Source of the DNA: Psychrobacillus antarcticus
Lineage (GTDB): Bacteria > Bacillota > Bacilli > Bacillales_A > Planococcaceae
Reading direction: 5' to 3'
Assembly: GCF_029533155.1 (NCBI RefSeq)
Contig: NZ_JAIZDB010000003.1
Location: forward strand, 1-64,000
Length of the DNA stretch: 64,000 bases
The notes below the pieces were generated by a model that saw only the letters and a program-made list of their open reading frames with translations, was not told where the DNA came from and searched no databases. The position numbers were made by a program, and so were the translations under genes. Shown piece after piece: positions 17,102 through 25,725 of the stretch. Positions within the stretch are counted from its first letter, which is position 1; the number at the start of each line of letters is the position of its first letter.

Positions 17102-17217
17102 TCAATTACATATAAGCCTTTTACTTTGAGCGTGTAAGTGCGCTATATAGGTAAGAGGTTTTTTATTATTTTGATTGTAGTATAATAGGACTAATCAAGA
17201 TTTTAGGGGGGAGACTG

Positions 17218-17643
17218 TTGAAGTTTATCAAAGTACTTTTGGGCATTGTAATTTTTCTAGGTATTATCGTAGTTGCCGCTTATTATTTTGGACCAAAGTT
17301 AGTCGCCGATCAAGTGATGGAAAAAGTATCTGTAGAGTTGCAGGATAGCGGGCAGTTGGAAGCGATAAAAAAGGAAATTGAAAATGATCCTGAGCTTCGG
17401 GAATTTATAGCAGAGGGTAAGAATGTAGATAGCAGCAAGCTGCCATTTCAAACAAAAGAAGAAGCCACAAGGGCGCTAATAACAAAATTTGGCATTAGTG
17501 AAATACGAGAAATCCAATCAAAAGCTAAAGATGGAATGACTGCGGAAGAAAAACAGGAAATTTTTAATAAGTTAGAAAGCAACTTAACTAAGGAAGAAAT
17601 GCTCGCTTTAAAAGTATTAGCTTATAAGGAATTATATAAATGA
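17218..17643 (+). CDS. Membrane-anchored protein of unknown function
   Basis: A 141-residue protein with one N-terminal membrane helix (about 4-25, FIKVLLGIVIFLGIIVVAAYYFG) and a charged, helix-rich extracytoplasmic domain (VMEKVSVELQ, LEAIKKEIENDPELREF, MTAEEKQEIFNKLESNLTKEEM). I do not recognise the family. It starts at TTG 17218 after GGGGGGAGACTG, and a TATAAT box is at 17181-17186. The next gene begins 19 bp downstream. Confidence 0.7.
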   Translation: MKFIKVLLGIVIFLGIIVVAAYYFGPKLVADQVMEKVSVELQDSGQLEAIKKEIENDPELREFIAEGKNVDSSKLPFQTKEEATRALITKFGISEIREIQSKAKDGMTAEEKQEIFNKLESNLTKEEMLALKVLAYKELYK

Positions 17644-17662
17644 TGAATGGAGGAGAAAGCTA

Positions 17663-18154
17663 ATGAATCTGCATCTGAAGGAAGTTTTAGAAACAGAGAG
17701 AACTATTTTAAAAAACCTCTTTTCTTTATATCTACATGACCTTTCAAGTTTTACTTCCAACATAGATATAGGAGAAGACGGTAGCTTTGAATATGATGGG
17801 ATAGATGAATTTTGGGAAACAGAAGGATTGTCCCCATATTTTATCATTTCAGAGAAAGACATTATTGGTTTTATACTACTAGTGGAAAGACCATTCCTAA
17901 AAAAAGATTATGACTTCGGCGTAAATGACCTTTTTGTATTAAATAAATACAAAGGTAATGGATTTGGCAGACAGGCAATAGTGGAACTATTCAAAGTTAA
18001 AAAAGGGAAATATTTTGTTATAGAATTAGTGGAGAATAGTCCAGCTGTTTCCTTTTGGAAAAAGATATATTGTGAGATGAATATTCAGTTTGAGGAAAGA
18101 CAAGATGTAGTGGATGATGATCATTGCTTTATTCAAACGTTTATAATCGGGTAG
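17663..18154 (+). CDS. GNAT family N-acetyltransferase
   Basis: A 163-residue acetyltransferase-like protein with FGVNDLFVLNKYKGNGFGRQAIVELF, a clear acetyl-CoA-binding motif A (K-G-N-G-F-G), then ELVENSPAVSFWKKIY as motif B. The closest general pattern is the YvbK/predicted acetyltransferase group; the acceptor is unknown. ATG 17663 has ATGGAGGAG upstream. It follows the membrane-anchored gene by 19 bp and is probably cotranscribed with it. Confidence 0.85.
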   Translation: MNLHLKEVLETERTILKNLFSLYLHDLSSFTSNIDIGEDGSFEYDGIDEFWETEGLSPYFIISEKDIIGFILLVERPFLKKDYDFGVNDLFVLNKYKGNGFGRQAIVELFKVKKGKYFVIELVENSPAVSFWKKIYCEMNIQFEERQDVVDDDHCFIQTFIIG

Positions 18155-18331
18155 CATTAGTGCAACAAGGAAAAAAGATGATTAAACTGATTTCAAGGGA
18201 AGCTACAACTTCAAGAGAAATCACCTAGATATAATTACCAGGTTATTAACAGCGAGTGAAGGGTAATATGCTTCTATGAGAGGAAGATCTCCCTTCGTAA
18301 TTCTCAGACAATCTTAATATAAATAGATTGG

Positions 18332-18361
18332 GCCCCACTGTTGAAGAAGTGGGGCTTTTTT
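18332..18361 (+). terminator. Strong terminator downstream of the GNAT gene
   Basis: GCCCCACT / AGTGGGGC stem with an 8-base loop, then seven Ts. It sits about 180 bp after the GNAT stop; the intervening sequence has no recognisable gene. Confidence 0.85.
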
Positions 18362-18446
18362 TGTTGTATAAAACTATCTAATATTTGTAATATGTAAGAT
18401 GATTTGGTTTCTATAAAAAAAAGCAAGTAGGAAATACCCCATTTGC

Positions 18447-18623
18447 TCAATTATTCATCATTTCTTTAGAAACACTCCAATGCATGTAGGGGATAATATT
18501 TTTGTTTAACAGTTTAACAAACTTTAATGCTCTGTCTATATCTGAAAAGTTTTTATCCAAATAGCTGTTTGATGACTTTAATATTTCTGTTGATCCATTA
18601 ATATTTCGTATAATTAAGAACAT
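18447..18623 (-). CDS. Short hypothetical protein (58 residues)
   Basis: Begins at ATG 18623 with AACAAGGAG and a 6-base spacer, a near-perfect site, so it is probably real despite its size. The peptide is MFLIIRNINGSTEILKSS, then YLDKNFSDIDRALKFVKLLN, ending with an MHWSVSKEMM tail. No family is recognised; there is no signal peptide or cysteine pattern. An AGCAA..TTGCT imperfect stem followed by eight Ts (18445 down to 18415, minus strand) may terminate it. Confidence 0.6.
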   Translation of the reverse strand: MFLIIRNINGSTEILKSSNSYLDKNFSDIDRALKFVKLLNKNIIPYMHWSVSKEMMNN

Positions 18624-18816
18624 ATACAACTCCTTGTTATGACTTCAACAAATATAGTGCTGTAGCCTATTATTGCATGAAATCAGGAAGAGGGATACAT
18701 TAACTGGAAAAAGTAAACAAAATGAAATAATATATCCACTTATTAGGAGGGAAGAAAAAGTTGAATTTAGCTATCGGAAATTTGAAATAAGTTTGGTACA
18801 GCAGAAAAAGAAATAA

Positions 18817-18996
18817 TTAAGGTCTTATAATTCTTAACTCACTGTTCACATGCTCCCGAACGATTAGTAACTCAATAACATCTTGCGCTGAATAGGAATA
18901 AGAGGCATTCTCAGGAACAAGTTCATTGTAATGTCTAACAATATCGTTAAGCGTTTTAACATAAAAATTATTTAGGGTTAGTTCATATTTTACCAA
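18817..18996 (-). CDS. Short hypothetical protein (59-62 residues)
   Basis: A small acidic/basic mixed protein: KYELTLNNFYVKTLNDIVRHYNEL followed by YSYSAQDVIELLIVREHVNSEL. TTG at 18996 is favoured because AGAAGGTGG is 5 bases upstream; a GTG at 19005 overlaps that site. The predominantly helical second half could be a dimerisation or DNA-binding helix pair, but I cannot assign a family. The neighbours (another small ORF and a broken TetR gene) give no functional hint. Confidence 0.5.
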   Translation of the reverse strand: MVKYELTLNNFYVKTLNDIVRHYNELVPENASYSYSAQDVIELLIVREHVNSELRIIRP

Positions 18997-19080
18997 AGTG
19001 TCCACCTTCTTCTTTTTATGAAGTATGAACCTAGTAAGTGAAATCTATTCAATGGGAAATCGGGAACTAAGTACCCTCCG

Positions 19081-19656
19081 TCATGATAGTCTTTGAATGA
19101 TCAAAATCGTATCAATATAATATTCTGCAGCTGTATCGCCATCTTCCGTACCTTTTGTAAGCCAATATTCGAAGATGCCTAAAAAAGCAGAAGCAGCAAA
19201 AGGAGCTACATATTCCTTTGGAGGTTAATTTGCTATAGACTGATGATCAGCATCTTTTGATAAAAATTGATCGACAAAAATTTGGCGCAATGTCCTAGCA
19301 AATGCATCGTCACTGTGAGGAGAGAGGAACGTGTTAAAAACTTTTTGATGATATTCAATATATTGAAATACACTTTTCGAAAAGGTAGATATTGCTCCAC
19401 GCGCTTCTTGCAGAACGCTATTAGGTGTTAAATGTAAGATTTTCTCTGATAATTGAGTGATAAGTTGCCCTTCTATTTTACTTAATAGATCAAATTTATC
19501 TTCATAATGGTAATATACAGTTTCACGATTCACTTGAGCGATAGTAGCGATTTCACGAATCGTAATTTTTGAAAATTTTTTTTCTAAAAGTAAATCAATA
19601 AAAGCATTTTGAATGGCATTTTTTGTTTTTATCTTCATTTCATAGTATATAGTCAT
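19081..19656 (-). pseudogene. TetR/AcrR family regulator interrupted by an in-frame stop
   Basis: The N-terminal 143 codons from ATG 19656 (GAAAGGAG upstream) encode a normal TetR HTH: AFIDLLLEKKFSKITIREIA followed by VNRETVYYHYEDKFDLLSKI. Translation stops at TAA 19225-19227. The same frame then continues without interruption for 47 more codons (PKEYVAPFAASAFLGIFEYWL and AAEYYIDTILIIQRLS), which is the expected C-terminal end of the ligand-binding domain, to TGA 19081. The full length of 191 residues fits the family. One base change (GAA, CAA or AAA to TAA) would explain the stop. It may be a truncated protein, or read through at low level. Confidence 0.8.
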
Positions 19657-19828
19657 TGTTTTCTCCTTTCAAACCATCCAACATTGTGTTCGATATTGCT
19701 TATTACTTAAGCATTGCCGAAATATAATCTATAGTTAGAAATTAAAAATAATATTTAAGGGGAAATGAATACTACTATCAAAGAAACAATCGCTTATTTT
19801 ATCTGCTGCTATAACTATACTTCTTATT

Positions 19829-20161
19829 ATGATTGGTAAAAGTTTTATATTAAATGAAAGTGTCAAACACTATCTTATCATTTTTATGTTTGTAGGATTA
19901 TGTCTCGCTTTGCTACGAATAGGTGTAAATAGTGCTATTAAAAAGATTAAAGGGAAGCATATCGGCATTAAGATACTATTTTTTACAGTCTTACTTAGTT
20001 TCGGACTACCTTTTCAAAACTGGTTTCGAAAAAATGTAATTTTTTTGATGGATTCAGAATATATTTTGCCATGTATTATTACAACTGCCGCTAGTGTATT
20101 TGTCTTTACAATTTTATTTGGTTTAATTTTTAAAAAAGCTAAAAAAGATGAATTTATTTGA
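19829..20161 (+). CDS. Small membrane protein, N terminus possibly frame-shifted
   Basis: A 110-residue protein with three hydrophobic segments (about 11-30, 46-60, 76-103) and a basic tail. No family recognised. ATG 19829 has no good ribosome-binding site. In the same frame, open sequence extends upstream to 19769 and encodes LLSKKQSLILSAAITILLIM, a further membrane helix, but has no start codon. A well-placed ATG at 19765 with TTAAGGGG upstream is exactly one base out of frame. The natural gene may therefore start at 19765 with one base in error, or be decayed. Confidence 0.5.
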   Translation: MIGKSFILNESVKHYLIIFMFVGLCLALLRIGVNSAIKKIKGKHIGIKILFFTVLLSFGLPFQNWFRKNVIFLMDSEYILPCIITTAASVFVFTILFGLIFKKAKKDEFI

Positions 20162-20236
20162 ATACATGCGTAGAATAGGAATTACAAGTCCCGTAATATA
20201 AAGGGAAAATGAACATAATGGAAAGTAGGAGATTAT

Positions 20237-20674
20237 ATGAATGCATACGATGAGTATATGAAAGGTATTGTAGGGCCGATGCGAAGTGAATTAACGGGGG
20301 CTGGTTTCAAAGAGCTTACAACTCCTGAGGATGTACAAGAACATATGTCTACAGCAAGTGGAGTTTCTTTAATCGTCATAAATTCTGTATGTGGCTGTGC
20401 TGCTGGCCTTGCTAGACCTGCAGTTGTTCATGCTTTAAATGAGTTAGAAGTTAAACCTGAAAACTTAGTAACCGTATTTGCTGGACAAGATCAAGAGGCA
20501 ACTGCAACCATGCGTGGATATTTTGGAGATGTTCCGCCAAGTTCACCGTCAATTGCCATTTGGAAAGATGATCAGTTAGCTTATTTCATCCCACGTGAGC
20601 AAATTGAAAGCAACTCGATGGAAACGATTAAAGATCATCTATCTGGAGTTCTATCACAAGTCGTTTCTTCATGA
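20237..20674 (+). CDS. brxA: Bacilliredoxin (BrxA/YphP family)
   Basis: A 145-residue thioredoxin-fold protein with the CGC active site (Cys52-Gly-Cys54 in NSVCGCAAG) that defines bacilliredoxins, which remove bacillithiol from mixed disulfides on proteins after oxidative stress. FGDVPPSSPSIAI carries the cis-Pro region. Length and position next to ypiP match B. subtilis YphP. AGTAGGAG precedes ATG 20237. Its stop overlaps the ypiP start (ATGA). Confidence 0.93.
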   Translation: MNAYDEYMKGIVGPMRSELTGAGFKELTTPEDVQEHMSTASGVSLIVINSVCGCAAGLARPAVVHALNELEVKPENLVTVFAGQDQEATATMRGYFGDVPPSSPSIAIWKDDQLAYFIPREQIESNSMETIKDHLSGVLSQVVSS

Positions 20675-21450
20675 ACACTGTAGTAACAACTGCTGGAAGA
20701 ACAAATGAAGAATATATTTTAAAGGCAAGAGAGATTTCTAAACGTTTAAATTTACCATACTTAAAACGTCAGAAGAAATCTGTTTCTACCATACAACTTG
20801 AGCAGCAAGCAAATGTGCTCATTGTAAGCAAAGAGAGATTGGAACTGTATATATACGGTTCCACTTCTCCTTTTTTCTTTCACCCTAATTCTGCTGCTTT
20901 TCGTATGAAGAGGCTACTAAATGGAGAGCAAGATTCATTTTTAGAAGCTGTAGGATTAAATGAGGGAGATCACTTTTTAGATACGACAGCTGGTCTTTGC
21001 TCAGATAGCATAATTGCAGCATATGCGGTAGGAGATTCAGGCGTTGTACATGCATGTGAAAAAGAGCCACTTATCGCGTATGTGGTAGAGGTAGGACTAA
21101 AAAATTATGAAACGAATCATGAGGCATTACTAAATAGTATGAGTAATATCCAACTAATCCATCAAGATGCAGTGGACTATATGAAACCTATGCCTTCTAA
21201 TTCCTATGACGTTGTTTATGTCGATCCAATGTTCGATGAAATAATTGAGGAGTCTTCCAATTTTCAAGCATTAAGAGAAGTTGGTGTTCAAGATTCTTTA
21301 ACTGATGAGTGGGTGGCAGAGGCAAAACGACTTGCGAGAAAAAGAGTTGTTTTAAAAGCACATTTCCGTTCCCCATTATTTGAACAATTTGGATTTAAAC
21401 GAGAAATTAGATTATCTTCCAAATTTCATTATGGTGTGATTGATTTATAA
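20671..21450 (+). CDS. ypiP: YpiP-like SAM-dependent methyltransferase (RsmJ-like)
   Basis: A 259-residue Rossmann-fold methyltransferase. SAM-binding motif I is DHFLDTTAGLCSDS (Asp-x-T-A-G-x), motif II ends HACEKEP, and the catalytic DP motif is YDVVYVDPMFDE, which resembles RsmJ (16S rRNA m2G1516 methyltransferase). The N-terminal segment LKRQKKSVSTIQLE..LIVSKERLELY matches the same family. Whether it methylates rRNA in Firmicutes is not established. It overlaps brxA by 4 bp, the same pairing as in B. subtilis (yphP-ypiP). Confidence 0.85.
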   Translation: MNTVVTTAGRTNEEYILKAREISKRLNLPYLKRQKKSVSTIQLEQQANVLIVSKERLELYIYGSTSPFFFHPNSAAFRMKRLLNGEQDSFLEAVGLNEGDHFLDTTAGLCSDSIIAAYAVGDSGVVHACEKEPLIAYVVEVGLKNYETNHEALLNSMSNIQLIHQDAVDYMKPMPSNSYDVVYVDPMFDEIIEESSNFQALREVGVQDSLTDEWVAEAKRLARKRVVLKAHFRSPLFEQFGFKREIRLSSKFHYGVIDL

Positions 21451-21490
21451 TATATTAATTAATAGTATTCGTTATTTATTGGAAATGAAA

Positions 21491-21519
21491 AGAGAATCAT
21501 GACAATTGCCATGATTCTC
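21491..21519 (-). terminator. Terminator of the 25-residue membrane ORF
   Basis: AGAATCATG / CATGATTCT, a perfect 9-bp stem with flanking AGAG/CTCT pairing in part, followed on the minus strand by CTTTTC. Confidence 0.6.
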
Positions 21520-21534
21520 CATGTAACTTTTACA

Positions 21535-21612
21535 TCAATCCGTAAAGTTAAGTGATGTTAGATATGCTAATAAAAATAAAAATCCGATACCAATGATTAA
21601 TCCTGAGTCCAT
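21535..21612 (-). CDS. Very small single-helix membrane protein (25 residues)
   Basis: ATG 21612 is preceded by AAGGAGG with a 9-base spacer. The peptide starts MDSGLIIGIGFLFLLAYLTS and ends with LNFTD, that is one membrane helix with an acidic start and tail. A hairpin terminator follows, so a complete transcription unit of about 130 bp is present between ypiP and ypjP. No family is recognised. Such single-helix peptides in Bacilli often bind larger membrane complexes, but this is conjecture here. Confidence 0.55.
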   Translation of the reverse strand: MDSGLIIGIGFLFLLAYLTSLNFTD

Positions 21613-21765
21613 CGTGATTTTCCTCCTTTATTCAAAAACCTATATAGATTGTTTATATATTTTATTGTACAATGAAATGTATGAAGATGAAACCTTTAGT
21701 TCCGCAAAACGTTTTAATAGATGGAAGAGTTTTACTAAAAATGACCAGTATTGAAGGTGAATAGG

Positions 21766-22335
21766 ATGAAAAAATGGTACCAAAAGTCAATAATCATTAC
21801 TGTTGCATTACTAACGTTTGGTCTAATATCTCCTAGTCATTTCATATGGGAGCAAATATTAGATAATAAAAGTACTTCTAGAGCTATTTCTACTGAAGCG
21901 AATGACTATGAACAAGTAACCTTTACAGATGAATCCACCGTTTTTGAAGACATGACAGAAGTTGCCAGAGAACAAGCTTACATAAAGTTTGGAAATCGAA
22001 TAGGACCAGTCATTCAACATGAATTTGATGATGTTATATTTCCGAAGATGCAGGAGGTAATTGATATGACAATTGCTAAAGCATCCAATCAGGAAGTAAC
22101 TCGGTTAGCTATTTCGGAGCAACCATCTGGAGATTATAACGAAAAGATTTTTAATATTTATAATGAATCTACAAAAAAAGACTTAATCCGTTTTCATGTT
22201 AGAACGGACAAAAAACCACAAGAGGGGTACTTTTTCAACTTCCATTATCACCTGGCGGAAGATAAGTATTCTAAACATTATGTGCTAGGTGACATATATT
22301 GGTCCAAAAATACACCACCAAAATGGCTCTCTTAG
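21766..22335 (+). CDS. ypjP: YpjP-like protein
   Basis: A 189-residue protein with an N-terminal membrane/signal helix (SIIITVALLTFGLISPSHF) and an extracytoplasmic domain containing VFEDMTEVAREQAYIKFGNRIG, GDYNEKIFNIYNESTKKDLIRFH, and a C-terminal YHLAEDKYSKHYVLGDIYWSKNTPP. These features and the position immediately upstream of thyA match B. subtilis YpjP, of unknown function. I chose the ATG at 21766 with GAAGGTGA upstream. A terminator hairpin overlaps the stop codon. Confidence 0.8.
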   Translation: MKKWYQKSIIITVALLTFGLISPSHFIWEQILDNKSTSRAISTEANDYEQVTFTDESTVFEDMTEVAREQAYIKFGNRIGPVIQHEFDDVIFPKMQEVIDMTIAKASNQEVTRLAISEQPSGDYNEKIFNIYNESTKKDLIRFHVRTDKKPQEGYFFNFHYHLAEDKYSKHYVLGDIYWSKNTPPKWLS

Positions 22336-22348
22336 TGAGAGCTTTTTT
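22326..22348 (+). terminator. Terminator overlapping the ypjP stop
   Basis: GCTCTC / GAGAGC stem around TTAGT, then six Ts. The stop TAG lies in the loop. Confidence 0.75.
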
Positions 22349-22376
22349 GATTTAAAAATGAAAAGAGTGATTTGAC

Positions 22377-23321
22377 ATGGAACAGTACCTTACTTTGTGT
22401 AAGCATATTATGAATAGTGGAATTGAAAAAGGAGATCGGACTGGAACTGGCACAAAAAGTGTCTTTGGCTATCAAATGCGCTTTGACCTATCTGAGGGTT
22501 TCCCACTTCTTACAACGAAAAAGACAGCTTTTCGTTTGGTTGCAACGGAACTTCTTTGGTTTTTAAAGGGTGACACAAATGTTAAAACACTTATTCAAGC
22601 GAATAATCATATTTGGGATGAGTGGGCATTTGAAAAATGGGTAAACAGTGAGGAATATACTGGACCTGACATGACAAGTTTTGGAGTTCGAGCAGCAAAG
22701 GACCCTGATTTTAAGAATATAGTGCAACAGCAGATGGATATATTTTGTGAAAAAATCTTAATGGATGATGCTTTCTCTGATAAGTTTGGCGAATTAGGTC
22801 CAGTTTATGGCCGTCAATGGAGATCATGGCCGTCTAAGGATGGACAAACGATTGACCAATTACGAAATGTCATCGAGCAGATTAAGAAAAATCCTGACTC
22901 TAGAAGACATATAATCACTGCATGGAATCCAGCAGAGGTAGATGAAATGGCTTTACCTCCTTGTCACGCCTTCATGCAATTTTATGTGGCAAATGGGAAG
23001 TTGTCTTGTCAGCTTTATCAACGTAGCGCTGATGTATTTCTAGGTGTCCCCTTTAACATTGCCTCTTATGCATTATTAACCCATTTAATAGCAAAAGAAT
23101 GCCAGTTAGAAGTTGGAGAATTTGTACATACTTTAGGAGACGCTCATTTATATGTAAATCATATGGATCAGGTGACAACTCAATTAGAAAGAGATCCACG
23201 TGCTTTACCAAACCTTCTATTAAACGACGAAAAAGAGTCTATATTCGATTTTGAAATAGAAGATATTAAGTTAGATGGCTATAATCCACACCCGAGAATT
23301 AAAGCACCAATTGCCGTATAA
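22377..23321 (+). CDS. thyA: Thymidylate synthase
   Basis: Converts dUMP and methylene-THF to dTMP and dihydrofolate. The 314-residue protein has the catalytic cysteine in [32 protein letters not shown] near the N terminus, the phosphate-binding arginine in [12 protein letters not shown], and [16 protein letters not shown]. The length and the insert around residues 85-140 ([25 protein letters not shown]) mark the long ThyA form as in Lactobacillus. It sits 16 bp before the DHFR gene, which recycles its product. Confidence 0.97.
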   Translation: MEQYLTLCKHIMNSGIEKGDRTGTGTKSVFGYQMRFDLSEGFPLLTTKKTAFRLVATELLWFLKGDTNVKTLIQANNHIWDEWAFEKWVNSEEYTGPDMTSFGVRAAKDPDFKNIVQQQMDIFCEKILMDDAFSDKFGELGPVYGRQWRSWPSKDGQTIDQLRNVIEQIKKNPDSRRHIITAWNPAEVDEMALPPCHAFMQFYVANGKLSCQLYQRSADVFLGVPFNIASYALLTHLIAKECQLEVGEFVHTLGDAHLYVNHMDQVTTQLERDPRALPNLLLNDEKESIFDFEIEDIKLDGYNPHPRIKAPIAV

Positions 23322-23337
23322 TTAAAGGAGGAAGTAC

Positions 23338-23826
23338 ATGATATCACTTATTGTTGCACATGATCCTAACAGAGTCATCGGATTTGAAAATAAAATGCCA
23401 TGGCATATTCCGGGAGACCTTGCATATTTTAAAAAAATGACGATGGATAAAGCAATGGTAATGGGAAGAAAAACGTTTGAATCCATTGGCCGGGTATTAC
23501 CAGGACGTAAAAATATTATCGTAACTAGAAATGACGATTATCAAGTAGATGGCGCTGAGGTAGTGACGGATTTAGTAAAGGCAATCGAAATCGCATACGC
23601 ACACCATGAGGAAGTAATGGTAATAGGTGGCGAACAAATTTTTCGTGCGATTTTACCTAAAGCAGATAGACTTTATATCACATTTATTCAAGAAAATTTT
23701 GAAGGGGATACTTTTTTCCCTCCATACGGCGATGAATGGCTGCTAGTAGAAACTACGGAAGATATGCAAACTCCAGATGATATTAAGTATGTTTATTTGG
23801 TGTATGAAAGAAGAATAAGTGAATAA
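23338..23826 (+). CDS. folA: Dihydrofolate reductase
   Basis: A 162-residue NADPH-dependent enzyme reducing dihydrofolate. It shows the standard landmarks: IVAHDPNRVIGFENKMPWHIPGDLAYFK (active-site loop, acidic residue in GDLAYFK), VMGRKTFESIGRVLPGRKNIIVTRN (cofactor site) and VIGGEQIFRAILPKADRLYIT. GGAGG precedes ATG 23338. It is cotranscribed with thyA. No residue change that would suggest trimethoprim resistance is evident by eye, but I did not model this. Confidence 0.96.
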   Translation: MISLIVAHDPNRVIGFENKMPWHIPGDLAYFKKMTMDKAMVMGRKTFESIGRVLPGRKNIIVTRNDDYQVDGAEVVTDLVKAIEIAYAHHEEVMVIGGEQIFRAILPKADRLYITFIQENFEGDTFFPPYGDEWLLVETTEDMQTPDDIKYVYLVYERRISE

Positions 23827-24012
23827 GTGGATAAGTGGACTTATAAATAGTAGGAAAAATAATAATAATTATGTCCAAAAACGTTCAAATCAATATTATA
23901 GCCACATACACTATAAGAGTAGCGCGAAATAATTTATATACACTAGTAAATAGTTTACAGAACGCCGTTATTCTTCTTATAATAGTATTAATTAGGAAGG
24001 AAGGGATAACAC

Positions 24013-24852
24013 ATGCCGAAAGTTCACATTGTGACTGACTCTACAGCGGATTTAACAGCATCACTGATAGAACAATATAATATACATGTTGTACCTTTGA
24101 CCATCCAAATCGATGGTGAATCATTTACTGACGGAGTAGATATTAATGCAGAAGAATTTTTAGAAAAGATGGCAGTGTCTAAAGAACTACCAAAATCATC
24201 CCAACCATCATCGGGGGTCTTTAAGGAGTTATACGACGAGCTTGGTAAAGATGGTTCTCACATTATCTCTATACATATGACTGGTGGCATGAGTGGAACT
24301 GTAAAATCAGCACAGGCTGCAGCCGAGATGTCAGAATCAGCTGTTACAGTAATCGATTCGAAATTTATTTCCTTTGCATTGTTGTTCCAAGTAGAGGAAG
24401 CGGCTAAAATGGCTTACAATGGCGAAACAAAAGAAGCAATCATTCAAAAAGTAGAAGATATTCGCAAAAATTCTAATTTATTTGTAGTGGTAGATACTTT
24501 GGATAATCTTGTTAAAGGTGGACGAATTGGAAAGGGAAAGGCAATGCTTGGGTCTTTACTTTCTATTAAGCCAATCGCCAGTTTAGCAGGTGGCGAATAT
24601 ACACCAATTGCAAAAGTAAGAAGCCATAAACAAGTTGTCAATTATTTATTTGACCGATATATAGCAGATACTAAAGGAAAAGTTGTCAAAGCAGTAGGTA
24701 TTTCACATGCAAATGGTTTGTCTATGGCCACTCCTTTGATGAACCTCATTAAGGAATCAGGTTTCCTAGATATCCAAGTTTCATTTACATCACCTGTCAT
24801 TAGTACGCATACAGGACCTGGAGCTATTGGATTTATGTATATGACTGAATAG
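24013..24852 (+). CDS. DegV family fatty acid-binding protein
   Basis: A 279-residue DegV protein: the start HIVTDSTADLTASLIEQYNIHVVPL, the lipid-contacting PKSSQPSSGVFKELY, SGTVKSAQAAAEM and VVDTLDNLVKGGRIGKGKAM loop, and the terminal STHTGPGAIGFMYM are all characteristic. DegV (FakB-like) proteins bind a fatty acid and can present it to the FakA kinase; whether this copy is a FakB partner is unknown as fakA is not in the window. ATG 24013 follows GGAAGGAAGGG. Confidence 0.93.
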   Translation: MPKVHIVTDSTADLTASLIEQYNIHVVPLTIQIDGESFTDGVDINAEEFLEKMAVSKELPKSSQPSSGVFKELYDELGKDGSHIISIHMTGGMSGTVKSAQAAAEMSESAVTVIDSKFISFALLFQVEEAAKMAYNGETKEAIIQKVEDIRKNSNLFVVVDTLDNLVKGGRIGKGKAMLGSLLSIKPIASLAGGEYTPIAKVRSHKQVVNYLFDRYIADTKGKVVKAVGISHANGLSMATPLMNLIKESGFLDIQVSFTSPVISTHTGPGAIGFMYMTE

Positions 24853-24854
24853 TA

Positions 24855-24890
24855 AAAGGCAGGGAGGAACACTTCCCTGCCTTTGTTTTA
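24855..24890 (+). terminator. Terminator after degV-family gene
   Basis: AAAGGCAGGGA / TCCCTGCCTTT, 11 bp, followed by GTTTT. It lies just before the RBS of ypmR. Confidence 0.8.
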
Positions 24891-24906
24891 CAAAAAGGAG
24901 TTTCTA

Positions 24907-25713
24907 ATGAAATACTTAATAATGATTATTAGCATTGTTTTTCTAGTAGGATGTAATTCCAATGATATGGTAGAAGTCAGCTTTTCGGAAAAACAGGAGG
25001 TTCTATTTGAAGATTATGTTATTCCTTTTCACTTTTTCCCGAGAACAATCGAAGTAGTTGGACTTGGGGATTCCTTGACAAAAGGTGTAGGGGATGAATT
25101 AAAGCGGGAAGGTTATCTAGGGCGTCTGCAGCTACATTTTTCCCAATATAAAGGAATAAAAGACGTTCCATTAACCAATACTGCAAAAAGAGGTCGCAGA
25201 AGCGATCAATTGTTAAGGATGTTAAAGAATGACGAAATTGATCACCAAATCCAAAAAGCCAATATCATTACATTGACCATTGGTGGAAATGATATTATGA
25301 ATGTTGTTAAGAAAGATTTGTTTAATCTAAAAGTAGAGACATTTGAAAAGGAATTAGAAAAGTTTGAAAGAAATTATGACCAAATACTTCAAGAGATTCG
25401 GGAGATTAATAGTACCGCTCCGATTATTATAATAGGTTTATATAATCCTATTACAATTGTCACAGATGAAAAAAGTGAGTTTGATCAAATATTAAACAAT
25501 TGGAATGAAACCATACAAGAGGTGGCTTTTAGTGATAGCAATGCTTGTTATGTACCTATCGACCATCTTTTCGACACCAATGTAAATTTAGTTTATCATA
25601 CGGACTTCTTCCATCCGAATAGTAAAGGTTATCAACTTGTCATTGAAGAAATAGTAAATTCAATGCAGAAATGTGGTTTAATAGATGTGGATAGTAGGGA
25701 ATTGTTGTTTTAA
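24907..25713 (+). CDS. ypmR: YpmR-like SGNH/GDSL lipoprotein hydrolase
   Basis: A 268-residue lipoprotein. The signal peptide ends in a lipobox (FLVGC, Cys about 18). The SGNH blocks are VGLGDSLTKGVG (nucleophile Ser), TKRG-like TAKRGRRSDQL, LTIGGNDIM (block III Asn) and YHTDFFHPNSKGYQ (Asp and His of the triad). It matches the B. subtilis YpmR family; the ester substrate, probably a lipid or wall ester, is not known. ATG 24907 after AAAAAGGAG gives the signal peptide; an upstream in-frame start would extend it into the terminator. ypmS follows by 12 bp. Confidence 0.9.
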   Translation: MKYLIMIISIVFLVGCNSNDMVEVSFSEKQEVLFEDYVIPFHFFPRTIEVVGLGDSLTKGVGDELKREGYLGRLQLHFSQYKGIKDVPLTNTAKRGRRSDQLLRMLKNDEIDHQIQKANIITLTIGGNDIMNVVKKDLFNLKVETFEKELEKFERNYDQILQEIREINSTAPIIIIGLYNPITIVTDEKSEFDQILNNWNETIQEVAFSDSNACYVPIDHLFDTNVNLVYHTDFFHPNSKGYQLVIEEIVNSMQKCGLIDVDSRELLF

Positions 25714-25725
25714 GGAGTGGATGGT

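Noticed and set aside
18160-18361. Possible T-box or riboswitch ahead of the terminator at 18332
   Set aside because: No AGGGTGGNACCGCG box or other known aptamer core is present, and no gene follows on the same strand.
21681-21764. Short ORF MKMKPLVPQNVLIDG... ending just before the ypjP start
   Set aside because: Its end position would allow coupling to ypjP, but it has no ribosome site and overlaps the likely ypjP leader; too weak to call.
23872-24050. ORF starting ATG 23872 upstream of and into the degV-family gene
   Set aside because: No ribosome site; it crosses the promoter region (TATAAT near 23979) and the start of a certain gene.
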